Position numbers and translations under genes: made by a program. Positions 25,680-35,976 of a stretch of 64,000 bases of DNA are shown one piece after another. Each line of letters opens with the position of its first letter. Position 1 is the stretch's first letter. The DNA comes from Clostridia bacterium (GTDB taxonomy: Bacteria > Bacillota > Clostridia > UBA1381 > UBA9506). The notes beneath the pieces were generated by a model. That model saw only the letters and a program-made list of their open reading frames with translations, did not search any database and had not been told where the DNA came from. The DNA lies in contig JAFQAZ010000021.1 of NCBI GenBank assembly GCA_017416855.1, forward strand, positions 62,001-126,000, in the 5' to 3' direction.

Positions 25680-27176
25680 ATGCTTTCAAAAGAATGGGCT
25701 GCTTTAAAAAACGGCAGTGATATCCGTGGCGTTGCCAGCGAAGGAATTCCCGGTGCCGCCATTAACTTAACCGACGAAGCTGTTGCGGCTATTGCCAAAG
25801 GCTTTGTTGTCTTTTTAACTGAAAAAAATAATATGAAACCGGAAGATGTGACCATTTCCATCGGTCACGACAGCCGTATTTCCGCTCAGCGGATTAAAAA
25901 TGCCTGCATTCGTGCCATTACCGAAAGTGGTGCCAATGTTATTGACTTTGGTTTATGTACTACACCGGCTATGTTTATGAGCACGGTGGATGAAGAATTA
26001 AATGTGTTTGCATCTATTATGCTCACCGCCAGCCACTTGCCTTTTAACAGAAACGGTATGAAATTCTTTACTCGTGAGGGCGGCTTAGAAGGTAGCGATA
26101 TCGCTGAAATTTTAGCCTACGCACAGGATGGCGCTTCTACCTCTTCTGCCAAAGCCGGTGAAGTGACAACCTTTGAATATCTTTCCCGCTATGCAAAGCA
26201 CATTGCTGAAATCATTCAGAAAGAAACCGGTCTTTCTATGCCCTTTGACGGCATGAAAATTGCCGTGGATGCCGGCAATGGTGCCGGCGGTTTTTACGCT
26301 GAAAAGGTGCTGGCAGCATTAGGCGCCGATGTTTCCGGCAGCTGCTTCTTAGAGCCGGACGGAACCTTCCCCAACCATATCCCCAACCCTGAGGATAAGG
26401 ACGCTATGGCGGCTATTTCCAAGGCCGTTTTGGATTCTAACTCTGACTTAGGCGTTATTTTCGATACTGACGTTGACCGTGCCGCTATCGTAGACGACAC
26501 CGGTCGTGAAATCAATAAAAACAAGCTGATTGCTTTGATTGCTGCTGTACTGTTAGAGGAAAAGAAAGGCACTATCGTTACTGACTCTGTTACCTCTACC
26601 GGTTTGGCTGAGTTTATCAACAACGAATTAGGTGGCGTACATCATCGTTTCAAACGCGGTTATAAAAACGTTATTAACGAGGCTAAGCGTTTAAATGCAG
26701 AAGGTGCTTACAGCCCCTTGGCTATCGAAACCAGTGGTCACGCTGCACTCTTAGAAAACTACTTCTTGGATGACGGTGCATACTTAGTGACCAAACTGCT
26801 CATTAAAGCCGTTAAAATGCGCGGTGAAGGCCGCAAGCTCACCGAGCTGATTGCCAACTTAAAAGAACCGAAACTGGCCGCCGGTCATCGTCTGAACTTA
26901 ACTGGTGAAGACTTTAAAGCAGATGGTCAGACAATTTTAGACGAGCTGAAAAAGGCTGTAGAAGCCGCCGACGGTATGTCTTTGGAAGAACCCAACTACG
27001 AAGGTGTTCGTGTGAACTTAGGCGACGGTTGGTTCTTGCTCCGTTTGTCTCTCCACGATCCCCTGATGCCTCTGGATATTCAGTGTGACAGTCAGGAATG
27101 CCTGGATGCGATTTACAGTTTCTTAAAGAACTTCTTATCCGGCTTCAATTTCATCGACATTGCACCACTTGGGTAA
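25680..27176 (+). CDS. Phosphohexomutase (phosphomannomutase/phosphoglucomutase family)
   Basis: About 498 residues. It interconverts sugar 1- and 6-phosphates through a phosphoserine. The catalytic loop is LTASHLPFNRNGMKFF (serine near residue 120), the metal-binding loop is FDTDVDRAAIVDD, and the sugar-binding loop is ETSGHAALLENYFLDDGAYL. The GEMSGH of many relatives is ETSGH here, as in the larger ManB-type group. Whether glucose, mannose or both are used is open. ATG 25680 is preferred because AAGGA lies nine bases upstream; ATG 25674 is too close to it. It is monocistronic with its own terminator. Confidence 0.88.
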   Translation: MLSKEWAALKNGSDIRGVASEGIPGAAINLTDEAVAAIAKGFVVFLTEKNNMKPEDVTISIGHDSRISAQRIKNACIRAITESGANVIDFGLCTTPAMFMSTVDEELNVFASIMLTASHLPFNRNGMKFFTREGGLEGSDIAEILAYAQDGASTSSAKAGEVTTFEYLSRYAKHIAEIIQKETGLSMPFDGMKIAVDAGNGAGGFYAEKVLAALGADVSGSCFLEPDGTFPNHIPNPEDKDAMAAISKAVLDSNSDLGVIFDTDVDRAAIVDDTGREINKNKLIALIAAVLLEEKKGTIVTDSVTSTGLAEFINNELGGVHHRFKRGYKNVINEAKRLNAEGAYSPLAIETSGHAALLENYFLDDGAYLVTKLLIKAVKMRGEGRKLTELIANLKEPKLAAGHRLNLTGEDFKADGQTILDELKKAVEAADGMSLEEPNYEGVRVNLGDGWFLLRLSLHDPLMPLDIQCDSQECLDAIYSFLKNFLSGFNFIDIAPLG

Positions 27177-27188
27177 ATAATAACACAA

Positions 27189-27215
27189 AAACCGTCAGCT
27201 TATGGCTGACGGTTT
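27189..27215 (+). terminator. Terminator of the phosphohexomutase gene
   Basis: An 11 bp stem AAACCGTCAGC with its complement (arms 27189-27199 and 27205-27215), followed by a T run. Confidence 0.9.
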
Positions 27216-27269
27216 TTTATTGTCTAGACGAAAAAGACTTTAGCTTTCGCTAAAGTCCAAAATTAAGTA

Positions 27270-27458
27270 TTAACCAATTTCAACATCATCCACAGAATTT
27301 TCTAAAAGTATATTGATAATTTCATTGCGTGATCGATTGCTTTGCTGTGATAAGTCGTCAATTTTATTCAATACCCCTTCTTTAATTCGTACAGAAATAA
27401 CTTTATATCCATCATCGCCTTTTTTATTAATCTTAATAATATTCTTACTCAATACCAT
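27270..27458 (-). CDS. Small ribbon-helix-helix DNA-binding protein
   Basis: About 60-62 residues. GDDGYKVISVRIKEGVLNKIDDLSQQSNRSRNEIINILLENSV has a short beta strand, then two helices with the SRNEIINILL end typical of Arc/CopG-type repressors. Such proteins are widespread in Clostridia, often in mobile elements. The start is uncertain: ATG 27456-27458 sits only two bases after GAGG, whereas TTG 27450-27452 has better spacing. It is AT-rich compared with its neighbours and has no obvious partner toxin. Confidence 0.7.
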   Translation of the reverse strand: MVLSKNIIKINKKGDDGYKVISVRIKEGVLNKIDDLSQQSNRSRNEIINILLENSVDDVEIG

Positions 27459-27535
27459 CACCTCAAATATAATTATATAGTTTATATAAACTAAAAAATA
27501 TATTATGATTATATTTATTTTATATTCATTTTATA

Positions 27536-27564
27536 TTGACTTATTTTTAAAATGATGGTATACT
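27536..27564 (+). promoter_or_regulatory. Promoter of the small membrane protein gene
   Basis: TTGACT (27536-27541), a 17-base spacer ending in TGG, and TATACT (27559-27564), 37 bases before the ATG. Confidence 0.75.
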
Positions 27565-27601
27565 GATTCAAAATCTATATTTAAATTACCGGAATGACTC
27601 T

Positions 27602-27814
27602 ATGAAAAAACAGTATCAAAAGAGAAAACAACAAATGAAAACGCCAACTATTATTATCCTTATTTTGTCTGCATTATTTTATGCAAATGGGATAATCGTT
27701 CTGATTTGCTTTTGGAAAATAAATATCCTGTTTGCCATAATATATTTTCTTTTATATACTTTCTCCGCTTCTTTTCATCTTTGGTTGGCCTTGAAAATCA
27801 AAGAAAAATGCTAA
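27602..27814 (+). CDS. Small two-helix membrane protein, unknown function
   Basis: 70 residues: a basic N-terminus (MKKQYQKRKQQMK), then two hydrophobic segments (TIIILILSALFYANGIIVLICFW and ILFAIIYFLLYTFSASFHLWLAL), then a short basic end. It is divergent from the ribbon-helix-helix gene. The ribosome site is weak (CCGGAA). A consensus promoter directly upstream is the best argument that it is expressed. I recognise no family. Confidence 0.5.
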   Translation: MKKQYQKRKQQMKTPTIIILILSALFYANGIIVLICFWKINILFAIIYFLLYTFSASFHLWLALKIKEKC

Positions 27815-28040
27815 TAGGGGCTGTAACAAAATGTGCGGACCGCTCAAAACATAAAAAGACTATAAAATCAGTGTTTTTCTTAATCATTACACATAAAAGA
27901 ACAAAAAGTTATGGCAGAAATTCGCAATTGTGTGAATTTCTAATATAAAATACTTTGAATAAACTTCACCTCTCGCAGTATCTTCGTGCAGCTTTGGGAT
28001 TCAGTTTATCCAATCTGCACTATTTCTCGTCCAGCCCAAA
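27815..28040. other. Intergenic stretch without a convincing gene
   Basis: Short overlapping frames here have no ribosome site or recognisable protein features. It begins with half of the recurring hairpin (GGGGCTGTAACAAAATG, 27817-27833) whose other arm is missing, so it is probably decayed intergenic DNA. Confidence 0.5.
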
Positions 28041-28077
28041 AGAGGCTGTAGCAAATAATCATTTTGCTACAGCCTCT
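28041..28077. terminator. Terminator hairpin, GCTGTAGCAAA family
   Basis: A 15 bp perfect stem (28041-28055 with 28063-28077). It is followed by ATTTTTT on the plus strand and TTTT on the minus strand. It lies just past the end of azlD. Confidence 0.8.
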
Positions 28078-28091
28078 ATTTTTTAACTTAT

Positions 28092-28391
28092 TCAAACAAC
28101 GAATCCGGCTACAAAGGTTGCCGCGCAAGCTGCCACCGCCACTGTAATCAGCGAACGTTCGAAGAACGCCAACACAATTGCGGTGATAAGTCCAACGCCG
28201 GCGCAAATGGGATTTCCACCTTCGTACAGCATATGCGGAATGGTCATTGCCGCCAGCACCGCATAAGGAATGTAAGCAAAGAAATACTGCAAAAACGGCG
28301 ATTTAACTTTGCTTCTGAAAAGTGTAAACGGAATGGCTCTGATCAAGTAGGTCACAACCGCCATTACAACAAGATACCATACTAACTTCAA
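28092..28391 (-). CDS. azlD: AzlD family membrane protein
   Basis: 99 residues with three to four hydrophobic segments, the small subunit type of AzlCD, which exports branched-chain amino acids or analogues. RAIPFTLFR near residue 18 and FFAYIPYAVLAAMTIPHMLY are the family blocks. The start is TTG (28389-28391) with AGGAGG seven bases upstream, overlapping the TGA of the XRE gene. The large subunit AzlC normally precedes azlD but is absent; its place is taken by an XRE regulator. Confidence 0.87.
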   Translation of the reverse strand: MKLVWYLVVMAVVTYLIRAIPFTLFRSKVKSPFLQYFFAYIPYAVLAAMTIPHMLYEGGNPICAGVGLITAIVLAFFERSLITVAVAACAATFVAGFVV

Positions 28392-28627
28392 TGTTTTGCC
28401 TCCTGTTGCCCTTCCGCAGTAGTATCAAGGCCCAAAATCCAATCAGCCGATGCATGATAAAACTGACAAAGTTTCACCAAATGCTCGATAGGCAAAGAAC
28501 GAACGCCCAGCTCATATTTAGAATATACCTGCTGACAGATTCCTAAAACCTCAGCAACCTGACGTTGAGTGAGTTTACGTTCTTCGCGCAAATCTCTGAT
28601 TCTGTCGTTATAACACTTCATATTCAC
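28388..28627 (-). CDS. XRE-type transcriptional regulator
   Basis: 79 residues, nearly all helix-turn-helix: IRDLREERKLTQRQVAEVLGICQQVYSKYELGVRSLPIEHLVKLCQFYHASADWILGL. The start is GTG with GGAGGG seven bases upstream. It is translationally coupled to azlD through a TTGA overlap, so it may control the operon, or it may use AzlD-related signals; both are inferences. It lies 25 bases downstream of gyrA on the same strand and could be read from the gyr transcript. Confidence 0.85.
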   Translation of the reverse strand: MNMKCYNDRIRDLREERKLTQRQVAEVLGICQQVYSKYELGVRSLPIEHLVKLCQFYHASADWILGLDTTAEGQQEAKH

Positions 28628-28652
28628 GGGCTTCCCTCCTCACAATGGCTGA

Positions 28653-31142
28653 TTATTCCTCGGTTTCTGCCACCTCTTCTGCCGTCTGCAGTTCTTCTGC
28701 TATTTCAGCTTCATCCTCTTCTTCCTGCTCGTCCGTACGGGCAATGCTCACAACATGCACATCATTCAGGCGCATCAGACGCACACCCTTGGTGAGACGG
28801 CCAAGCTGACTGATTTCACGAGTTTTCATACGAATAATGGTACCATCAGAGGTGATGAGCATAATATCATCCGCTTCTGTTACCATCATAATACCGGCAA
28901 TGCGACCGGTAGCCTCAGAGATGCGATAGGTATTAACGCCCTGACCGCCGCGGTTCTGCGTTTTATATTCAGTAAGAGCTGTCTTTTTACCGTAACCGTT
29001 TTCGGTGACAACCAACAGGTCAGCTTCCGGCTGAACGACACCCATGCCAACAACATAATCATCATCAGAAGACAGACGAATACCACGCACACCGTGAGAT
29101 ACACGGCCTAAAGGACGGGCATCAGTTTCATTAAAGCGGATGCACATACCATTATGGCTGGTTAAGAGGATATCCTGCTTACCATCCGTTAAGGCAACAT
29201 TGATGAGTTCATCATCCTCATCTAATACAATAGCCGCTAAACCGCCTTTTCTGTTGGTGTTGTATGCCATGAAGTCAGTTTTCTTAACAATACCTTTTTT
29301 AGTTGCAAAGAAGAGATATTTATCAGCTTCAAATTCCTTCACGCAGATGGTTGCTGTTACCTTTTCATCAGAGTCAAGCTGCAGCAGATTGACAATAGCC
29401 GTACCCTTTGCCTGACGGCCTGCCTCAGGAATTTCATAAGCCTTTAAGCGATACACTTTACCTTTATTGGTAAAGAACAGAACATAGTTATGGGTGCTGG
29501 TAACAAATAAGCGCTCCACAAAGTCCTCTTCACGGGTAGTCATAGCCATAATACCCTTACCGCCACGGCGCTGTGCCTTGTAGGTATCTACCGGCAAACG
29601 TTTTACATAGCCGAAGTGGGTTAAGGTGATGACAACATCCTCTTCATCAATCAAATCTTCAATATTAATTTCGTCTTCGTGAGCAGTAATTTCGCTGCGG
29701 CGATCATCACCGTATTTATCACGGATAACGCCCAACTCTTCCTTGATGATGTCAAGCACCATATACTCATTTTCCAATACTTCTTTAAAGTATTTGATCT
29801 GCTTCATCAATTCTTCGTATTCAGCATCAATCTTCTCACGCTCCAAGCCCTGCAAACGAGCCAGACGCATATCTAAGATGGCCTGTGCCTGCACATCAGT
29901 CAAAGAGAATTTCTCCATCAACTTCGGCTTTGCATCATCATAGCTTGAACGAATGGTTTTAATGATTTCGTCAATATGATCCAGAGCAATGCGCAAGCCT
30001 TCTAAAATGTGAGCTCTTGCTTCTGCCTTTTTCAGATCGAAACGTGTTCTGCGGACAATAACATCCTTCTGGAAATCTAAGTAATGACACAGCATTTCCT
30101 TTAAGTTTAAAACCTTAGGCTCTTTGCCTACAATAGCCAGCATAATAATACTGAAGGTTTCCTGCAGCTGTGTGTATTTATACAACTGATTTAAGATAAT
30201 ATTGGGGTTTACATCGCGCTTTAACTCAATAACCATACGCATACCTTCACGGTCAGATTCATCGCGCAGGCCGGAAATACCCTCCACTCTCTTATCTTTA
30301 ACCAGTTCTGCAATTTTTTCGATTAAGCGGGCTTTGTTCACCTGATAAGGCAGTTCTGTTACAACAATACGCTGTCTGTCCCCATCCATAGGCTCAAATT
30401 CAGAGCGGGCACGCATCACAATTTTGCCGCGACCGGTTTCATAGGCACTACGAATACCGTTAAGACCCATAATAATACCGGCCGTAGGAAAGTCAGGGCC
30501 TTTAATGTGTTCACAAAGACCTTCAATGGTAATTTCCGGGTCATCAATCAGCGCCACAATGCCGTCAATCACCTCACGCAGGTTGTGAGGCGGAATGTTG
30601 GTTGCCATACCAACGGCAATACCGGAAGAACCGTTTACCAACAGGTTGGGGAAACGGGACGGCAGAACGGTAGGCTCTTCTCTGTCTTCATTATAGTTAG
30701 GCATAAAATCTACGGTCTGCTTTTCGATATCTGTCAGCATTTCCATAGAGATTTTTGCCATTCTGGCTTCTGTATAACGATAAGCAGCCGGTGGGTCACC
30801 ATCTACAGAACCGAAGTTACCGTGACCGTCAACCAAGAGGTAGCGCATAGAAAAGTCCTGCGCCAAACGCACCAATGCATCATAAACCGAAGCATCACCG
30901 TGGGGATGATATTTACCCAGCACGTCACCGACGGTGGTTGCACACTTTTTGTAGGGACGGTCGGGATATAAATTCGCTTCATACATTGCGTATAAAATAC
31001 GGCGGTGAACCGGCTTTAAACCGTCTCGAACATCCGGCAAGGCACGGCCCACAATAACGCTCATGGCGTAATCAATATAGGATTTTTTCATTTCTTTGGT
31101 TATTTCAACTGGAATAACCGTCTGATTTTCAAATTCTTGCAT
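28653..31142 (-). CDS. gyrA: DNA gyrase subunit A
   Basis: The DNA-cleaving subunit that introduces negative supercoils with GyrB. 829 residues from the ATG at 31140-31142 (AAGGAG seven bases upstream). Seen are [14 protein letters not shown], the quinolone-resistance region [31 protein letters not shown] with the catalytic tyrosine, the GyrA box QRRGGKG that distinguishes gyrase from topoisomerase IV, and a very acidic C-terminal tail. The position equivalent to E. coli Ser83 is alanine. It is encoded 34 bases after gyrB. Confidence 0.97.
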   Translation of the reverse strand: MQEFENQTVIPVEITKEMKKSYIDYAMSVIVGRALPDVRDGLKPVHRRILYAMYEANLYPDRPYKKCATTVGDVLGKYHPHGDASVYDALVRLAQDFSMRYLLVDGHGNFGSVDGDPPAAYRYTEARMAKISMEMLTDIEKQTVDFMPNYNEDREEPTVLPSRFPNLLVNGSSGIAVGMATNIPPHNLREVIDGIVALIDDPEITIEGLCEHIKGPDFPTAGIIMGLNGIRSAYETGRGKIVMRARSEFEPMDGDRQRIVVTELPYQVNKARLIEKIAELVKDKRVEGISGLRDESDREGMRMVIELKRDVNPNIILNQLYKYTQLQETFSIIMLAIVGKEPKVLNLKEMLCHYLDFQKDVIVRRTRFDLKKAEARAHILEGLRIALDHIDEIIKTIRSSYDDAKPKLMEKFSLTDVQAQAILDMRLARLQGLEREKIDAEYEELMKQIKYFKEVLENEYMVLDIIKEELGVIRDKYGDDRRSEITAHEDEINIEDLIDEEDVVITLTHFGYVKRLPVDTYKAQRRGGKGIMAMTTREEDFVERLFVTSTHNYVLFFTNKGKVYRLKAYEIPEAGRQAKGTAIVNLLQLDSDEKVTATICVKEFEADKYLFFATKKGIVKKTDFMAYNTNRKGGLAAIVLDEDDELINVALTDGKQDILLTSHNGMCIRFNETDARPLGRVSHGVRGIRLSSDDDYVVGMGVVQPEADLLVVTENGYGKKTALTEYKTQNRGGQGVNTYRISEATGRIAGIMMVTEADDIMLITSDGTIIRMKTREISQLGRLTKGVRLMRLNDVHVVSIARTDEQEEEDEAEIAEELQTAEEVAETEE

Positions 31143-31176
31143 ATGCAAACTCCTTTAGGCGTAATACCTCATCAAT

Positions 31177-33102
<1,926 letters not shown>

Positions 33103-33144
33103 TTACTTTTTGCCGAATTACTTTCAAAAATAGCCTTTTAATAT

Positions 33145-33173
33145 ATTATACCATAAAACAATATAAAAAGCAA
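33145..33173 (-). promoter_or_regulatory. Promoter of gyrBA
   Basis: On the minus strand, TTGCTT (33168-33173), a 17-base spacer ending in TGG, and TATAAT (33145-33150), about 55 bases before the gyrB start. Confidence 0.83.
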
Positions 33174-33274
33174 GGTTTTTTATTAAAAAAGAATACAGAG
33201 CCGTTTTTGAACGTTTTTTAAAAGCAGCCTAAAATAATGATAAAACAAAACACCCTTTAAACTGACTGAAAAAA

Positions 33275-33595
33275 TTACGGATTACACCTTTGACAGGGAG
33301 TATATCCTTTCAAAAACGCATCTTCCCTCGAACAAGTTAAATAAATTTTATTATTTTCTTTCATTTGCCGAACGCTAACACAATTGGGATAATGTAATTT
33401 TTTTGATTTTTTATTGGCAATAAAAGAATTGCATTCCTGCTCTAAATTTATTTCATTCTTTACAAAGCTGATATCACTCTCTTGTAACTCTATTGACTCT
33501 GTAATGACACTTTCCATTTGAGCGTCTTTTGGATTGCAAGAAAAAAAGAACAACAGCATAATAATCCCTAAGCATGCAAATAAACACTTTTTCAT
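33275..33595 (-). CDS. Small lipoprotein with an Ada-type zinc-binding-like C-terminus
   Basis: About 106 residues. A lipoprotein signal peptide (MKKCLFACLGIIMLLFFFSC, lipobox FFSC) puts it on the outside of the membrane. After a ~30-residue linker the last 50 residues (FIANKKSKKLHYPNCVSVRQMKENN...GYTPCQRCNP) resemble the small cysteine motif often found at the end of secreted nucleases and ComEC-like hydrolases in Firmicutes, related to the Ada zinc site. Here it stands alone without an enzyme domain. AAGGA lies nine bases before ATG 33593-33595. Confidence 0.75.
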   Translation of the reverse strand: MKKCLFACLGIIMLLFFFSCNPKDAQMESVITESIELQESDISFVKNEINLEQECNSFIANKKSKKLHYPNCVSVRQMKENNKIYLTCSREDAFLKGYTPCQRCNP

Positions 33596-33789
33596 CACTA
33601 AAATTCCTTACTATTTATATTGAATATCTAATCATATTTTACTCTTTTAAGATTGTATTCTATTTTTTAAATATTACTTTAATTGAATATTTTAAAAGAA
33701 AATACTCTTTTTGTCAAGTTTTGTAAGGATAAAGTTTTAAGTATAATAGAATCATAAAGATATTTAATTGTTTTCTTGTGAGGAATATT

Positions 33790-34125
33790 ATGAAAAATGA
33801 ATTAGATTTTAAACAAATCGGTGCCAGAATACAACAATATCGAATAGAAAATAAAATGACGCAAGCCGAGTTAGCTGAGGCCACTGGAACAAATCAAAAA
33901 CATATTTCAAGAATTGAAGCCGGGTACCACCGTTCGAATTTTGATACAATTGTTGCGATTTCCAGAGCATTGCACATTTCTGTGGATTCTCTCATTGCAG
34001 ATTTTAATGACAGCACCGATGCAAGTAATTTGGAATTAATTATGCAGGAAATTCGCGGCATGAGCGCCAAGCAACTGGAAATGTTAAGAGATAATATTCA
34101 AATTATAAAGAAGTACGAAAAATAA
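33790..34125 (+). CDS. XRE family transcriptional regulator
   Basis: 111 residues from ATG 33790, which has GAGGA six bases upstream (a GTG four codons earlier overlaps it). The N-terminal helix-turn-helix is FKQIGARIQQYRIENKMTQAELAEATGTNQKHISRIEAGYHRSNFDTIVAISRALHISVDSLI. The C-terminal ~40 residues (LIMQEIRGMSAKQLEMLRDNIQIIKKY) look like a dimerisation helix. It stands alone between the small lipoprotein gene and the YtrA-type operon, and no target is evident. Confidence 0.85.
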   Translation: MKNELDFKQIGARIQQYRIENKMTQAELAEATGTNQKHISRIEAGYHRSNFDTIVAISRALHISVDSLIADFNDSTDASNLELIMQEIRGMSAKQLEMLRDNIQIIKKYEK

Positions 34126-34144
34126 ATAATGACAGATAATGTAT

Positions 34145-34179
34145 AAAAGGCGTTGTCGCTTATTGCGACAACGCCTTTT
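34145..34179. terminator. Bidirectional terminator between the XRE gene and the ABC operon
   Basis: A 15 bp perfect stem AAAAGGCGTTGTCGC (arms 34145-34159 and 34165-34179) with its own A/T flanks. It serves the convergent genes on both sides. Confidence 0.9.
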
Positions 34180-34185
34180 GTTTAC

Positions 34186-35976
34186 TTATTCTACCCGTTC
34201 CCAATATCCGTTCTCTTTCAGCCAGTTCACCGTTTCGGTAAAGTTTTCATTGTATTCAAACCAGATGTTTACATCTCTTTCTTCACGCTTAATATTAAAC
34301 CGCAAGGACCGGATAAACCCTTCGTCTTGTACAGCTTGTTCTACCGGGGCTTTTTCCGATATCATATCTCCTTTATATCCGTAGCTGTAACCAGCGGCCT
34401 GCCGCAAAACATAAGCCTGTTTGTTAATTTCTTCGTAGGTGAGTCTGTCCAGATCCTTTTGAATACAAGCCACCAATTCTTCTTTTTTCTCACCATAAAC
34501 TTCCCGGTTGTTACTTTGAATCACTTCTATGTATTTAATCCGTTCAGGATATACACGAATATTCTGATACATACTGTCTTTAGCAGCAGGTGTGCTGAAT
34601 AAGTCAAACAACATCTCCGCCCTCATATAATAAACACGGGTAACCTGTCTGCCGGACGCTGTAACATAAGAATAAAAAATCCGTCGTTTGCCGTTTTCTT
34701 CTGCCTCTTTTTCTGTCAGATACCCTTCACCAATCGCCATCCGTTGCAAACTGCGAACAGCTTCAATGCTTTCTCTATCGGTAAACGTGGCATATTGGGT
34801 GCTATCGCCATATATATCATATTCACTATGCCAGTTGGGAGTATAATGATAGCCTATATATGCTTTTTCAATGTTGTCTGTTGCCGGAACGCTCGTACCA
34901 AATCCAAAGAAATTAAAAGAAATGGCAGAATATGCTACCAATAGGACCCCTGCGAAAACAACATAACCTTTATAATAAGGAAGAATCCGGAAACTTTTTA
35001 AAAGAAGAGCCTTCGCCACACAATAGCCCAAAAGAGCAAACAACAACATTACAAGCACATTGGGTGCGCCGCCATCACCGCTGATTTCTCGCACAAAGCA
35101 CACACCCACCAGCATCACGCAAAAGCTCACGCCATAAAGGAATAAGGGGCGCATCCACTTGAAGGCTGCCACATCCCCTGCCCGCTCTGTGTCACGTTTG
35201 TGATATAAAAACAAGCCCAGACCGGAAAACAACAAGATATATACAGCCTCTAAAACCGGAATCCACCGAATGGATTCGCAGCATAAAAACTGCGGATAAT
35301 ACATAGGTGTAATTTGCAGTAAAAACTCTAAAATCTGATTTATTCCGTTATTAACAAAGCCAAATAACCAATCCTCCAGCAAATAAGAAAGAAGCGACAT
35401 AATGCCAACCGGTAGAAAACAGAACACAAAAGTAAACACTAATTGTGCTATAGAGCTGCCGGTGAGCACGCCCACAAAGAATGTAAAGCAGAAAACAGCC
35501 GTGCCGGTCAATAATTGACCGCCAATCCAATCCAAAATCAAGTGCGGCATTAAAACTGTATAATACCCACCCAGCAAACTCATAACGAGCAGAATAACCG
35601 CATTCAGCAAAATCGGCGCTGCCAAAAGAATCACGCCGGACACCAAAGAGCTTACATACAGTTCTCTTCTTTTAACCGGCAATGCGTGCAAAAGAGTTGC
35701 ACTGCGGACATTTTGCATATAACGGAACATGCAAATGCCTAACAGAACCGCAGCTGCTATTAACAAAATAAACATACCGGCATCGCGCAGCAAAGTGTTG
35801 ACTGCCGTATCAGGAAAGCGGGCAATCCGTTCCATCAGAAACTTTTTATCCTCACTTAGAATTCTGAATGGTGTTACCAAAAACAAAAGCAATGCATAAA
35901 AGCCGGCAACCCACCAGAACCTTTTTAACTGAAACCGAACAATACCACCTTTAATCAAGAATGTTTTTGAAGTCAT
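34186..35976 (-). CDS. ABC-2 type permease with large C-terminal domain (YtrC/DUF6449-like)
   Basis: 596 residues from the ATG at 35974-35976 (GGAGG eight bases upstream), overlapping the ATPase gene by 26 bases. Two blocks of hydrophobic segments (about residues 15-270 and 285-390) are followed by a ~200-residue soluble domain. The conserved block VRSATLLHALPVKRRELYVSSL near residue 85 is typical of permeases in YtrA-controlled operons. The substrate is unknown; relatives are induced by cell-wall antibiotics. Confidence 0.82.
   Translation of the reverse strand: MTSKTFLIKGGIVRFQLKRFWWVAGFYALLLFLVTPFRILSEDKKFLMERIARFPDTAVNTLLRDAGMFILLIAAAVLLGICMFRYMQNVRSATLLHALPVKRRELYVSSLVSGVILLAAPILLNAVILLVMSLLGGYYTVLMPHLILDWIGGQLLTGTAVFCFTFFVGVLTGSSIAQLVFTFVFCFLPVGIMSLLSYLLEDWLFGFVNNGINQILEFLLQITPMYYPQFLCCESIRWIPVLEAVYILLFSGLGLFLYHKRDTERAGDVAAFKWMRPLFLYGVSFCVMLVGVCFVREISGDGGAPNVLVMLLFALLGYCVAKALLLKSFRILPYYKGYVVFAGVLLVAYSAISFNFFGFGTSVPATDNIEKAYIGYHYTPNWHSEYDIYGDSTQYATFTDRESIEAVRSLQRMAIGEGYLTEKEAEENGKRRIFYSYVTASGRQVTRVYYMRAEMLFDLFSTPAAKDSMYQNIRVYPERIKYIEVIQSNNREVYGEKKEELVACIQKDLDRLTYEEINKQAYVLRQAAGYSYGYKGDMISEKAPVEQAVQDEGFIRSLRFNIKREERDVNIWFEYNENFTETVNWLKENGYWERVE

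Noticed and set aside
27270-27814. Toxin-antitoxin pair (ribbon-helix-helix and small membrane protein)
   Set aside because: The genes are divergent, not an operon, and neither matches a known toxin; the idea is kept only as a low-confidence question.
27706-27948. 80-codon frame overlapping the small membrane protein
   Set aside because: It has no ribosome site and a mixed composition; it overlaps a frame that has a consensus promoter and hydrophobic helices.
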